A stretch of DNA of 64,000 nt from Nocardia niigatensis NBRC 100131 (GCF_000308655.1 NZ_BAGC01000044.1:186001-250000), one strand, 5' to 3'; counted from the first letter of the stretch, positions 8,525-17,517 are shown. Program-made: numbers and translations. The notes: generated by a model from the sequence alone, not told the origin.

Positions 8525-9361
8525 TCAGGCGGCGGCGAAGCGGACGGCCAGCTGAGTGCGGCTGGCGCAGGCAGTCTCCGCCAACACCCGGCTGAGGTGC
8601 TTCTTCACGGTATCGACGCCGATGAACAGGCGCTCGGCGATCTGCCGGTTGGTGAGTCCGCGCGCGGCCAGATCCGCGACCTCCCATTCCCGGGGCGTCA
8701 GTTGCCAATTCGCGGTGGTGTCACGCCGTTCCCGGTCCCGGGCGAGCTGATCGGCGGCCAATGGGGCGAGGTGCCGTCGCAGGGCGTGCAGGACCGCGAC
8801 GTCCCGTTCCGGCACCCGTAGCGAGTCAGCCACGGCCATACCGACATACAGCACACCGGCGGGTCCGCCGTCCACCAGCATGGCGGCCTTGTCATTGATT
8901 CCGTTGGGGCGCAGGAAGTCTGTCAGGAACGGGGTGGCGCCGGGCACCTCGCTGAGCCGGATGACGCCCCGGTTCCGCAGCAGATCGGCGACCATCTCGC
9001 CGCGCAGAGGATCCGCGTCGATCCACCGCGCGGCGTAGTCGGCGAGGAACTCGGAGGTGTACCCGCCCTGGATGCCGCAACCCTCACGGATCGCATCGTC
9101 CAGCGAATCACCGTGCAGCACAGCGACTCCGGTGAATCCGAACCAGCTCTGCAGGGCGAGCAGCAGCCGCTCCCGGAACTCGGTCAGATCCCCGGCCCGA
9201 TCCACCGATTCGAGCACCCCGATCAGCCGCCGATGATCCTCGGCGCTCAGCGGGTCGCCCTCGGGGAGCGGGCGGGGACGGCGAGTGGGGTCGGTGAGGG
9301 CTCCGGTCACCGGTCCATATTCCACCTTTGGGCCATACCGGAGCACGCCGCGCGCGGGCAT
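8525..9361 (-). CDS. LuxR-family transcriptional regulator
   Basis: About 278 residues. The C-terminal 65 residues are a LuxR-type helix-turn-helix: LTPREWEVADLAARGLTNRQ then IAERLFIGVDTVKKHLSRVL. The N-terminal 180 residues look like a GAF/PAS-type sensor (LLALQSWFGFTGVAVLHGD, then PFLTDFLRPNGINDKAAMLVD and PAGVLYVGMAVADS), with no receiver domain, so it probably binds a small ligand. It is divergent from an SDR gene starting at 9418, and an autoregulated pair is likely. The start is uncertain: ATG 9361, GTG 9325 and GTG 9310 are in frame, and AAAGGTGG precedes the last. Confidence 0.85.
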   Translation of the reverse strand: MPARGVLRYGPKVEYGPVTGALTDPTRRPRPLPEGDPLSAEDHRRLIGVLESVDRAGDLTEFRERLLLALQSWFGFTGVAVLHGDSLDDAIREGCGIQGGYTSEFLADYAARWIDADPLRGEMVADLLRNRGVIRLSEVPGATPFLTDFLRPNGINDKAAMLVDGGPAGVLYVGMAVADSLRVPERDVAVLHALRRHLAPLAADQLARDRERRDTTANWQLTPREWEVADLAARGLTNRQIAERLFIGVDTVKKHLSRVLAETACASRTQLAVRFAAA

Positions 9362-9417
9362 TGTTGGGGACAGCACTCCGGCGGACCCGCCGGAAGAACC
9401 GATCAAGGAAGCGACCC

Positions 9418-10245
9418 ATGACTGCACAGACCTCCCGCCGCTGGCTGATCACCGGAGCGAACAGCGGTTTCGGCGCGGCCTTCACCGCGGCCGTGCTGGC
9501 CGCCGGTGACGAGGTGGTGGCCGCGGTCCGTCGTCCCGAGACGATGGCGGACGTGGTTGCCGCGCACCCGGGCCGGGTGCAGGTGGTGACCCTGGACGTC
9601 CGCGATCCGGCCGCCGCGGAACGAGCGGTCAAGGAGGCCGGGCGGATCGACGTCCTGGTCAACAACGCGGGCTACGGCATCGTCGGCGCGATCGAGGAGA
9701 CCACCGAGGCTGATCTGCGGGACGCCATGGAGGTCATGTTCTTCGGCCCGCTGCGCCTGACCCAGCTGGTCCTGCCCCAGATGCGCGAGCGCCGCGCGGG
9801 CGCCGTCGTCCAGCTGACCAGCATGGGCGGATTCCTGTCCTTCGCGGGCGTGGGCGCCTACAGCGCCGCCAAGGGCGCGCTGGAGCTGGCCAGCGAAGCC
9901 CTTGCCGCCGAGGTGAATCCGCTCGGCATCCAGGTGCTGATCGTCGAACCCGGGGAATTCCGAACCGGTTTCGCCAAGCCCGCCGCCCTCACCATCGGCT
10001 CCGCCATCCCGGACTACGCCGGCACCGTGGGCGCCATCCGCGACGGCCTGCCCGCCTCCGATCAGCAGCAGCAGGGCGATCCCGGCAAGGCCGCGGCCGC
10101 CGTCCTCGCGGTGGTCGGCCAGGCGGACGCCCCGCTGCGCCTGGCCCTGGGCCCGGATGCGGTCGGCGCGATCCGCGGCAAGCTGGCCACCGTCGCCGCC
10201 GAACTGGACGCCACCGCCCACCTGGGCCTGACCACCGGCTTCTGA
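9418..10245 (+). CDS. Short-chain dehydrogenase/reductase
   Basis: 275-residue classical SDR. Cofactor loop TGANSGFG, NNAGYG, a catalytic Ser in QLTSMGG and the active pair YSAAK are all present. The VEPGEFRTGF segment matches the subfamily of SDRs usually annotated as oxidoreductase or retinol-dehydrogenase-like proteins. The acidic residue in LDVRD after the second strand together with R38-type residues (AAVRRPETM) suggests NADP use. ATG 9418 follows AAGGAAG. The divergent LuxR regulator 57 bp upstream probably controls it. Substrate unknown. Confidence 0.9.
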   Translation: MTAQTSRRWLITGANSGFGAAFTAAVLAAGDEVVAAVRRPETMADVVAAHPGRVQVVTLDVRDPAAAERAVKEAGRIDVLVNNAGYGIVGAIEETTEADLRDAMEVMFFGPLRLTQLVLPQMRERRAGAVVQLTSMGGFLSFAGVGAYSAAKGALELASEALAAEVNPLGIQVLIVEPGEFRTGFAKPAALTIGSAIPDYAGTVGAIRDGLPASDQQQQGDPGKAAAAVLAVVGQADAPLRLALGPDAVGAIRGKLATVAAELDATAHLGLTTGF

Positions 10246-10268
10246 ACCCGGATCTCAGAGCCCGGATA

Positions 10269-10306
10269 CGCGAACAGCCCGCCGAGTGATCGGCGGGCTG
10301 TTCGCG
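10269..10306 (+). terminator. Strong hairpin terminator after the SDR gene
   Basis: Perfect 17-bp stem CGCGAACAGCCCGCCGA with its complement, loop GTGA, 23 bp after the SDR stop. No U-tract follows, as is common for actinobacterial terminators. Confidence 0.85.
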
Positions 10307-10317
10307 TGAGCTCGCTA

Positions 10318-10392
10318 CTACAGGGCCGCGAGCGACGAGCTGCCGCTGGTCATGGCGGAGACGATGTTGGCGAGCACGGCGAGCAGTTCCAT
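10318..10392 (-). CDS. Possible 24-residue hydrophobic peptide
   Basis: Minus-strand mini-ORF from ATG 10392 to a TAG at 10318, with AGGAA 4 nt before the start. The peptide begins MELLAVLANIVSAMTSG and ends SSSLAAL: one short hydrophobic helix with a serine-rich tail, no charge except Glu2. It sits alone in the 10.25-10.63 kb gap. An in-frame ATG at 10404 would give 28 residues. The spacing and composition look gene-like, but the frame is short and could be chance. Conservation in other genomes would decide. Confidence 0.3.
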   Translation of the reverse strand: MELLAVLANIVSAMTSGSSSLAAL

Positions 10393-10503
10393 GAGATTCC
10401 TCATCGATCGGGGGAAGGGGAACCCGCAGCCTTGGCGATCGGGGTTACGAGCAGGCTATCGGCAGGTGAATACGACAGGGCCATTCGCTCAGAATTGCCG
10501 TGC

Positions 10504-10573
10504 CTGTCGTGACCGACGTTGCTGTGTCTGTCGTGACCGGAATTGTGTAACGGCGGTCACATACCGCTGTTAC
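10504..10573. promoter_or_regulatory. Direct repeats and inverted repeat before the first fadD gene
   Basis: CTGTCGTGACCG occurs at 10504-10515 and 10528-10539 (24-bp period). An inverted repeat follows: GTAACGGCGGT (10547-10557), CACAT, ACCGCTGTTAC (10563-10573), one arm mismatch. It ends 60 bp before the ATG at 10633, a likely promoter/operator position. The rest of the 10.25-10.63 kb gap contains only the terminator and the possible peptide. Confidence 0.55.
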
Positions 10574-10632
10574 GGTGACGCTACCGCCGTCGGGTCCGGG
10601 CGGCGGACGGTTCGTCAACGGAGGTGGTCCGC

Positions 10633-12294
10633 ATGGCCTCGGTTCTGCATTCGGCTCGGCAGCGCTTGGTGCACACCGGTGAAGCGCTCAGAGGCTTGAA
10701 GCGGCTGCGGGAGCTGGGCCTGAGCGATCCCACCGATCCCGTGGAGACGGTGCGATTGCTCAGGGACGCCAGGGTTTTCGGGCCGCCGGCGACGGCCGTA
10801 CGGCGCGGGGCGCGCCTGTTCGGGGACCTGCCGGCCCTCGCGGACGAGCGCGGCGAGCTCACCTACCGGGAGCTGGACGAGCAGTCGAACGCGCTGGCGC
10901 GCGGCCTGCAGCGCTCCGGCGTCAAACCCGGGACCGTGGTGGGCGTGCTGGCCCGCGATCACCGGGGCCTGGTGCTGACCATGGCGGCGCTGGGCAAACT
11001 CGGCGCCCGGCTGGCACTGATGAACACCGGATTCGCCAAACCTCAGTTCGCCCAGGTGTGTGAGCGCGAGAACGTGCGAGTCGTGTTGCACGACAGCGAG
11101 TTCCTCGGTCTGCTCGATGCCCTGCCCGCAGACCTTCCCCGCGTACTGACCTGGGTCGACGAGGGCACGGAAGTACCGTCCGGGGTAAAGACTCTGGACG
11201 AGCTGATCGAGTCCAACGCGCCGACGCCGCTGCCCGCGCCCAAGAAGCCGGGCGGATTCATCATTCTCACCTCGGGCACCACCGGCCTGCCCAAGGGCGC
11301 ACCGCGCGAGCGCACCGGCCCCCTCTCGACCGTGCAGATGGTGGACCGCATCGACTTTCCGCAGCAGGGGACGATGATCATCGTCTCCCCCATCTTCCAC
11401 TCCACCGGATTCGCGACCTGGCTGACCGCGTGCGCCTTCGGCAACAAGGTGGTGGTGGCGCGCCGCTTCGACGCCGAGCGCACGCTGCGCCTGATCGCCG
11501 AGCACCGCGCCGACATGCTGGTCGCGGTGCCGACCATGCTGCATCGAATGGTGGAGCTGGACAAGGAGATTCGACAGAAGTACGACACCTCCTCGCTGAC
11601 CGGGATCGTGCTGGCCGGTTCGGCGCTGTCGCCGGAACTGTCGGTGCGCACGGCCGAGGTGTTCGGGCCGGTGCTCTACAACCTGTACGGCTCCACCGAA
11701 TGCGCGATCGCCTCGGTCGCTCGGCCCGAGGATCTGACCCTCGCGCCGGGGACGGCGGGACGGGCGCCGCTGACCTGCGAGGTGGCGCTCTTCGACGACG
11801 ACGGGACGCGCGTTCACGGCAAGAACGTGACCGGCCGCGTGTTCATCCGCTCGGGCTCGCCGTTCAAGGGCTACACCGACGGGCGGATGAAGGAGGTCAT
11901 CGACGGCTATATGTCCAGCGGCGATGTCGGGCACTTCGACGATCGCGGACTGCTGTTCATCGACGGCCGCGACGACGACATGATCGTCTCGGGCGGGGAG
12001 AACGTCTTCCCGCAGGAGGTCGAGAACCTGCTGCTGGAGCGTCCCGACGTCTTCGACGCGGCCGTGGTCGGGGTGAACGATGTCGAATTCGGTAAGCGGC
12101 TGCGCGCGTTCATCGTTCCCGAGCCGGGAATGGAGCTCGCGCCCGAGGAGATCCGGACCTATGTGAAGGCCAATCTGGCCCGCTACAAGGTGCCGCGGGA
12201 CGTCTTCTTCCTCGACGATCTGCCGCGCAATGCCACCGGAAAGCTGCTGCGCCGCGTCCTCGTGGAATACGAGCCTCCCGTAGCGAGCCAGTAG
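10633..12294 (+). CDS. FadD-type acyl-CoA synthetase, copy 1
   Basis: 553-residue member of the ANL (adenylate-forming) superfamily that activates a carboxylic acid with ATP and then forms the CoA thioester. Motifs in order: phosphate loop ILTSGTTGLPKGAPR, substrate-side PIFHSTGFATWL, YNLYGSTECAIAS (A5), GYMSSGDVGHFDDRGLLF with GRDDDMIVSGGENVFPQEVE (A7/A8), and NATGKLLRR with the catalytic C-domain Lys. ATG 10633 follows GGAGGT (10619-10624). It is a close paralogue of the next gene; both share MNTGFAKPQF and LTWVDE blocks. Substrate is likely fatty or branched acyl, inferred from the fad genes around it. Confidence 0.92.
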   Translation: MASVLHSARQRLVHTGEALRGLKRLRELGLSDPTDPVETVRLLRDARVFGPPATAVRRGARLFGDLPALADERGELTYRELDEQSNALARGLQRSGVKPGTVVGVLARDHRGLVLTMAALGKLGARLALMNTGFAKPQFAQVCERENVRVVLHDSEFLGLLDALPADLPRVLTWVDEGTEVPSGVKTLDELIESNAPTPLPAPKKPGGFIILTSGTTGLPKGAPRERTGPLSTVQMVDRIDFPQQGTMIIVSPIFHSTGFATWLTACAFGNKVVVARRFDAERTLRLIAEHRADMLVAVPTMLHRMVELDKEIRQKYDTSSLTGIVLAGSALSPELSVRTAEVFGPVLYNLYGSTECAIASVARPEDLTLAPGTAGRAPLTCEVALFDDDGTRVHGKNVTGRVFIRSGSPFKGYTDGRMKEVIDGYMSSGDVGHFDDRGLLFIDGRDDDMIVSGGENVFPQEVENLLLERPDVFDAAVVGVNDVEFGKRLRAFIVPEPGMELAPEEIRTYVKANLARYKVPRDVFFLDDLPRNATGKLLRRVLVEYEPPVASQ

Positions 12295-12406
12295 AGGGGC
12301 CCGCACCACCGGAATTCGGCCCGCTCCCCTACCGGGCGCGGGCCCGAATGGCGTCCGCGACACGGCGGCAATCATGGGATCCCGGCCACCAGCCGCGCGG
12401 TCTATT

Positions 12407-12423
12407 CGTTACCGCTAGTAACG
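12407..12423. promoter_or_regulatory. Inverted repeat before the second fadD gene
   Basis: CGTTAC (12407-12412), 5-nt spacer, GTAACG (12418-12423), 114 bp before the ATG at 12538. It shares the TTAC/GTAA half-sites seen in the acyl-CoA dehydrogenase operators and the GTAAC half-site of the first fadD repeat. Candidate operator; the surrounding 12.30-12.54 kb gap shows no gene. Confidence 0.4.
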
Positions 12424-12537
12424 GAGACCTCGGCCACAACTCCGCTGCCTGCGCTTGCTAGGGTTAGCACCGCACTGGATCTCGATGTTGCGGTCCCGGC
12501 CGACTCGTCCGGCAGGCGATCGCGGAAGGTTGTACCC

Positions 12538-14199
12538 ATGCCACTTGCCCTTCCATCGGCTGCCACGGTTCTTCGCAGGGCCGGCGATACCGCGCTCAGC
12601 GTCAACGCCATGGTCCGCGGCGGACTCTTCAGCCCGCTGCGCCCCGATCACGCGGTGCGCTCGGCGCTCAATGTGCTGAAGTTCGGTCCGTTCGCGGGCG
12701 CGGTCGTGCACGCGGCCAACACCAATCCCAAGTCCGCGGCCATCGTCGACGAGCGCGGCGAGCTCACCTTCGAGCAACTCGACCAGCAGTCCAATGCCTT
12801 CGCGCGCGGCCTCGCCGCCCAGGGCCTGGGCCCCGGCGACGTGATCGGCGTGCTGGCCCGCGACCACCGCGGCATGGTGCTGAGCCTGGTCGCCGCCGGC
12901 AAGCTGGGCGTGCGTGCGGTCCTGATGAACACCGGCTTCGCCAAGCCGCAGTTCACCGATGTCGCCGCCCGCGAGAACGTCAAGGCCGTGCTGCACGACA
13001 GCGAGTTCTTCGACCTGATGTCGGCCATCCCCGCCGAGATCCCGCGCATCCTGACCTGGGTCGACGAGAAAGACAATGCCGACCCGTCGATTCCGACCAT
13101 CGATTCGGTGACCGCCGGGCAGTCCACCGCGGCACTGGCCCCGCCGGAGAAGCCGGGCGGCATGGTCATCCTGACCTCGGGCACCACCGGCACCCCGAAG
13201 GGCGCGCCGCGCGACAAGGTCAGCCCGTTCATCACGGCCCAGTTCCTGGATCGAATCCCGTTGCCGCGCAACAGCACCGTGGTGATGGCCGCCCCGATCT
13301 TCCACGCCACCGGCCTGTCGCAGTTCACACTGTCGATCGCACTGGGCAACCGGGTGGTCTTCCAGCAGCGCCGCTTCGATCCCGAGGGCACACTGGCCAA
13401 CATCCAGAAGTACCGCGCCCAGGGCCTGACCGTGGTGCCGACCATGCTGCAGCGCATCCTGGATCTGCCCGAGGAGACCCTGGCCAAGTACGACCCGAAG
13501 CAGACGCTGAAGGTCATCTTCGCCGCCGGCTCGGCCATCCCGCCGGACGTCGTCACCCGCACTCTCGACTACTTCGGCGAGACCCTCTACAACGTGTACG
13601 GCTCCACCGAGTGCGCGGTCATGACCGTGGCCACCCCGGCGGAGCTGCGCAAGGCGCCGACCACCGCGGGCAAGGCGCCGGTCGGCATCCGCGTCGCGCT
13701 CTACGACGAGAACCGCAAGCGCATCTCCGCGCCCAATGTGACCGGCACGATCTTCATCGAGAACGGGCACTCGTTCAAGCAGTACACCGACGGCCGCACC
13801 AAGGAATACGTGGACGGCCTGATGTCCTCCGGCGATGTCGGTCACTTCGACACCGACGGGCTGCTGTTCATCGACGGCCGCGACGACGACATGATTGTCT
13901 CCGGCGGCGAGAACGTCTTCCCGCAGGAGGTCGAGAACCTGCTGTCCAACCGGCACGACATCCTGGAGGCGGCGGTCGTCGGCGTCGACGACCGCGACTT
14001 CGGAAAGCGGCTGCGCGCCATCGTGGTTCCGGGGCCCAACTCCAAGCGGGACGTGCAGGAGATCAAGGACTACGTGAAGGAGAACCTGGCGCGCTACAAG
14101 GTGCCGCGCGAGGTGATCTTCCTCGATGAGCTGCCGCGCAATGCCACCGGCAAGTTGCTGCGCAAGCCGCTGATCGAGATGGACGCCACCGAGGGCTGA
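12538..14199 (+). CDS. FadD-type acyl-CoA synthetase, copy 2
   Basis: 553-residue ANL-family ligase, tandem paralogue of the gene before it and of the same length. ILTSGTTGTPKGAPR (P-loop), PIFHATGLSQFTL, YNVYGSTECAVMT, SSGDVGHFDTDGLLFIDGRD and NATGKLLRKP are intact, so both copies look active. The N-terminus MPLALPSAATVLRRAG aligns with the other copy's basic amphipathic start, suggesting peripheral membrane contact. The copies differ in the substrate-pocket region (TGLSQFTLSIALGN versus TGFATWLTACAFGN), which may mean different acyl specificities (inference). It has its own 243-bp upstream gap and is closed by a strong terminator. Confidence 0.92.
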   Translation: MPLALPSAATVLRRAGDTALSVNAMVRGGLFSPLRPDHAVRSALNVLKFGPFAGAVVHAANTNPKSAAIVDERGELTFEQLDQQSNAFARGLAAQGLGPGDVIGVLARDHRGMVLSLVAAGKLGVRAVLMNTGFAKPQFTDVAARENVKAVLHDSEFFDLMSAIPAEIPRILTWVDEKDNADPSIPTIDSVTAGQSTAALAPPEKPGGMVILTSGTTGTPKGAPRDKVSPFITAQFLDRIPLPRNSTVVMAAPIFHATGLSQFTLSIALGNRVVFQQRRFDPEGTLANIQKYRAQGLTVVPTMLQRILDLPEETLAKYDPKQTLKVIFAAGSAIPPDVVTRTLDYFGETLYNVYGSTECAVMTVATPAELRKAPTTAGKAPVGIRVALYDENRKRISAPNVTGTIFIENGHSFKQYTDGRTKEYVDGLMSSGDVGHFDTDGLLFIDGRDDDMIVSGGENVFPQEVENLLSNRHDILEAAVVGVDDRDFGKRLRAIVVPGPNSKRDVQEIKDYVKENLARYKVPREVIFLDELPRNATGKLLRKPLIEMDATEG

Positions 14200-14200
14200 C

Positions 14201-14248
14201 CAAACTCGTTCGTGCCCCGCCACTTCAGTGGTGGGGCACGAAAGTTTG
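14201..14248 (+). terminator. Terminator after the second fadD gene
   Basis: Near-perfect hairpin: CAAACT..TTCGTGCCCC..CCAC, loop TTCA, GTGG..GGGGCACGAA..AGTTTG. It starts 2 bp after the stop codon. Confidence 0.85.
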
Positions 14249-14276
14249 CCTGGAATTCGATCGCTATTATCAGCGC

Positions 14277-14852
14277 GTGAGTTCCGTGTCCGGCCGCCGT
14301 GCGGCGCAAACCAGCAGCGATGCTGCGGTATTGCGTGGCGCGGCGGCCGGTTCGGTTTCCGGCGCGCTCGCGGTCGCGGCGCACGGCTGGATCTCGGGGG
14401 CCGCGCCCCTGGAATCGGGGCCGTTGACGCTGTTGGTAGCCGCCTCGGCTGCGGTCGGCGCGGTGGTAGCGAGTGTGCACACGCTGCGCACCACGGCGCT
14501 CGGGCTGGTGGTCGCCCTGATCGGCGGACAGCTGCTCGGGCACTTCGCCATGATGTGGGGCTCGCCCGGCAGCATGCACCATCAGCACCACACCGCCTCG
14601 ATGTGGAGTCCGGCCATGCTGGCCGCGCACCTCGTGGCGGCCTGCGCAGCGGCCGTGGTCATTCTGGGCGCGGAGGCGGCCTATCGGATCGGCACCACGG
14701 TGCTGGCCTGGGCGCTGCCGCGGCCGATCGCACTGCCGGTCCTCACCGGTCCGCCGCTGCTGCCCATCCCGCACCGGGATCTGGTCGTGCTGCGCATCTT
14801 CGCGGCCGACGTCTTCCGCACCCGCGGTCCACCTCTGCTCGTTCGAGGCTGA
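14277..14852 (+). CDS. Membrane protein with histidine-rich loop
   Basis: 191 residues, with about four hydrophobic helices: roughly 20-38, 48-66, 72-92 and 112-132. Between helices 3 and 4 is a loop with MHHQHH (H101, H102, H104, H105) plus nearby methionines, a typical soft- or transition-metal ligand set. The C-terminal 50 residues are basic and cytoplasmic (DLVVLRIFAADVFRTRG). Start is GTG 14277. The next gene, 238 bp on, encodes a PepSY membrane protein that also has a His cluster, so the two may act together in copper or other metal handling. I do not recognise a named family. Confidence 0.72.
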   Translation: MSSVSGRRAAQTSSDAAVLRGAAAGSVSGALAVAAHGWISGAAPLESGPLTLLVAASAAVGAVVASVHTLRTTALGLVVALIGGQLLGHFAMMWGSPGSMHHQHHTASMWSPAMLAAHLVAACAAAVVILGAEAAYRIGTTVLAWALPRPIALPVLTGPPLLPIPHRDLVVLRIFAADVFRTRGPPLLVRG

Positions 14853-15089
14853 TTCCTTTATTTCACCCGGGCACATGGGCTTTCACGGCCGTGTGACTTC
14901 GCTGTACGCCCGCGGCCGTCGCGGTGGTGTCATGCGCGTCCCGGTATTCCATGACCGCTGTGCGTACGCGGTGGCAGTCTCGTGCGCGCCATGAGGGGGT
15001 CCTGGCATGCCCGGACACAGCGCCGCATCGACGTGCCCGCTCCGATACCGCGTGTTCCCGGGTGTTCCCTCGAACCCGAAAGATCGCTG

Positions 15090-16556
15090 GTGACAATCAC
15101 TGAGAGCGGTGTCGAGACGACACCGCCGCCCTCCCCTACCCGGACGACGGAGCCGCCGCCCTCCGGGCAGGCTCCGAAACGCAGCGCGGGCAACGCCTTC
15201 CAGGCGCTCATGCTGCGACTGCACTTCTACGCCGGTGTCTTCGTGGCGCCGTTCATCCTGATCGCGGCCGTGACCGGTGCGCTCTACGCGATCTCGCCGA
15301 CGCTGGAGACCATCACCTCCAGCGGACTGCTGCACACCGATTCGACCGGTCCGGCCAAACCGTTGCAGGAGCAGGTCGCCGCCGGGCAGGCGGCGGAACC
15401 GAACCTGGCGCTGGTGGCGGTGGCCCCCGGGCAGAAAGCCGGGGAGACCACACGGGTCATCTTCAGCGATCCGTCGCTGGGTGAATCCGAGCGGCGCGCG
15501 GTGTTCGTCGACCCGGCGACCGCGCAGCCGGTGGGCGACAGCGTCGTCTACGGCAGCTCGGGCGCGCTGCCCATGCGCACCTGGATCGACCGGCTGCACA
15601 AGGATCTGCACCTGGGCGCGTTCGGCCGCTACTACAGCGAGTTCGCGGCCTCCTGGCTGTGGCTGGTGGCGCTGGCCGGGCTGGTGCTCTGGTACCGGCG
15701 GGTGCGGGGGCGGCGCGAGAAGCGTTCGCCCGGCTGGCTGGTGCGGCCGGATCGGTCGAAGCCGCGGGCCCGGACGCTGAATTGGCATGCGGTGGTGGGT
15801 GTCTGGATTCTGCCGGTGCTTCTGCTGCTGTCGGCCACCGGCATGACCTGGTCGAAGTACGCGGGCGACAATGTGACCCAGTTGCGGCGGGCGCTGAGCT
15901 GGACCACGCCCGCGGTGAGCGCCACCCTGCCGGGTTCCGGACCCGCCATGCCGGCGGGCGGTGAACACGACCATCACGGTGGCGGTGCGCCCATGCCCGC
16001 CGCGGGCAAGGCGGCGCTGGTCGACACCGTGTACGGCGTGGCCCGGGCCAATGGCCTCAACGGGCCGCTGGAGATCAGCATTCCGGCCAAGGACGGCACC
16101 GCCTTCGTGGCGCAGGAGCTGCGCCGGCCCGGGCAGTACACCCGCGATGCCATCGCGGTGGACGGCGCGACCGGCAATGTCACCGACAAGCTGCCTTACG
16201 CCGATTGGCCGCTCATGGCCAAGCTGACCAACTGGGGCATCCAGTTCCACATGGGTCTGCTGTTCGGCCTGGCCAATCAGCTGTTGCTGCTGGTCATCAT
16301 GGCCGGGCTGGTCACGGTGATCGTGCGCGGCTACCTCATGTGGTGGCGGCGCCGCCCGACCAAGGAGTCGAGCCTCGCCGTGGGCAAGGCCCCACGCCGG
16401 GCGCTGGCGCAGACCCCGCTGATCGTCCTGGCGCCGTTGGCAGCGGCCGCCGCGGTGGTCGGCTGGTTCGCGCCCATGATCGGCATTCCGCTGCTGGCCT
16501 TCCTGGTGATCGACGTGCTGGCGGGTGTGGGAGCCCGCCTTCGCGCCACCGCCTAG
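15090..16556 (+). CDS. PepSY-associated membrane protein
   Basis: 488 residues. After a proline-rich cytoplasmic N-terminus, a first helix LHFYAGVFVAPFILIAAVTG opens the PepSY-TM fold; three more helices lie near WLWLVALAGLVLWY, VVGVWILPVLLLLSAT and LLLLVIMAGLVTVIV, with two further C-terminal helices. Conserved histidines of the family are visible (RLHFYAG, DRLHKDLHLG, NWHAVVGVW, IQFHMGLLFG). An extracytoplasmic loop has EHDHHGGG (residues 292-299). Relatives are often found with metal or siderophore uptake and copper homeostasis genes. GTG 15090 with GAAAG upstream is preferred to the longer frame from 14982, whose added part is not conserved-looking. Confidence 0.82.
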   Translation: MTITESGVETTPPPSPTRTTEPPPSGQAPKRSAGNAFQALMLRLHFYAGVFVAPFILIAAVTGALYAISPTLETITSSGLLHTDSTGPAKPLQEQVAAGQAAEPNLALVAVAPGQKAGETTRVIFSDPSLGESERRAVFVDPATAQPVGDSVVYGSSGALPMRTWIDRLHKDLHLGAFGRYYSEFAASWLWLVALAGLVLWYRRVRGRREKRSPGWLVRPDRSKPRARTLNWHAVVGVWILPVLLLLSATGMTWSKYAGDNVTQLRRALSWTTPAVSATLPGSGPAMPAGGEHDHHGGGAPMPAAGKAALVDTVYGVARANGLNGPLEISIPAKDGTAFVAQELRRPGQYTRDAIAVDGATGNVTDKLPYADWPLMAKLTNWGIQFHMGLLFGLANQLLLLVIMAGLVTVIVRGYLMWWRRRPTKESSLAVGKAPRRALAQTPLIVLAPLAAAAAVVGWFAPMIGIPLLAFLVIDVLAGVGARLRATA

Positions 16557-16692
16557 TTCAAACGAGAACCGCTGAGCGACAAGGCCTCCGGGCCATGCCG
16601 TCGGCCGGTCACATCCTCTCGTGGCTCACGCACAGAGAAGAGCCACGCCACCCGTGCGGACCCTGACCCGCACCGACGAAAGCCGTAACCTG

Positions 16693-17415
16693 ATGAAGCT
16701 CAACAAGTTCGCCATGTCCGCCGCCCTCCTGACGACCGCGCTCGGGGTCACCGCCGGAACCGTGAACGCCGCACCCGCCCCGTCCGACGCGGGTGTCGTC
16801 AACTACACGGCCACCACCGGCGAGAAGGACCTGGTCATCCGCACGGATGCCGGGTCGCTGGTGGTCGACAACGGTGTCCTGAAGATCCGGGCCGCCGACG
16901 GCACCACCGTCGCCGGCACCGAATTGTCTTTCCGGGTAGACGATTTCGTCTTCCCCGTCGCGGCCGACATCCACGACCGCGTCGCCACCCTCACCCCCCA
17001 GTTCGACGCCGCACACGCGGTCTACCAGCCGGTCGCCCTCCCCTTCGAGAGCAGCGCCCCCTGGAAGTCCGACTACGAGCGCGAACAAGCCGCCTGGAGC
17101 CGTATGACGAGCACCCTCTCCATGGGCGCCACCATCGGCACCCTCGCGGGCGGACTGGGCGGCGCAGCCCTCGGCTGCCTCCTCGGCGCAGTAGGCGCCG
17201 CAGGCCTGGTCACCCTCGGCTCCGCAGGCGTCCTGGCCGCCATGTTCATCCCCCTCCTCGGCGCGGCAGGCACCGGCTGCCTCATCGGCGCCGCCTCCGT
17301 CGGCTTCCTGGGCACCATCGCCGGCCAACTCTTCGTCACCGCCCCGGTAGCCATCGCCGCCGCAGTCCAGTACTTCACAACCATCAACCAGCCCAGCATC
17401 CAGCCGGCCAAGTAG
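16693..17415 (+). CDS. Secreted/membrane protein with C-terminal glycine-rich helices
   Basis: 240 residues. Signal peptide MKLNKFAMSAALLTTALGVTAG with VNA|AP cleavage near residue 27. Residues 30-140 form a soluble region (TEKDLVIRTDAGSLVVDNG, FRVDDFVFPVAADIHDR) and the last 90 residues hold two long apolar Gly/Ala-rich helices (GATIGTLAGGLGGAALGCLL and AGVLAAMFIPLLGAAGTGC) that should insert in or associate with a membrane. Similar uncharacterised proteins are frequent in Nocardia and Rhodococcus. ATG 16693 is chosen because it starts the signal peptide directly. Function unknown. Confidence 0.75.
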   Translation: MKLNKFAMSAALLTTALGVTAGTVNAAPAPSDAGVVNYTATTGEKDLVIRTDAGSLVVDNGVLKIRAADGTTVAGTELSFRVDDFVFPVAADIHDRVATLTPQFDAAHAVYQPVALPFESSAPWKSDYEREQAAWSRMTSTLSMGATIGTLAGGLGGAALGCLLGAVGAAGLVTLGSAGVLAAMFIPLLGAAGTGCLIGAASVGFLGTIAGQLFVTAPVAIAAAVQYFTTINQPSIQPAK

Positions 17416-17430
17416 ACCGAAAACCGTTCG

Positions 17431-17467
17431 CCGCCATCCGATCTCGAGCCACGCGATCGGATGGCGG
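17431..17467. terminator. Bidirectional hairpin between convergent genes
   Basis: CCGCCATCCGATC (17431-17443) pairs perfectly with GATCGGATGGCGG (17455-17467), loop 11 nt, between the secreted-protein gene and galK, whose 3' ends face each other. Confidence 0.85.
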
Positions 17468-17517
17468 GTTCAGGTCCGCGGTCGACACCACACGGTTGCC
17501 GGTCGGCGTGGGTCGAC

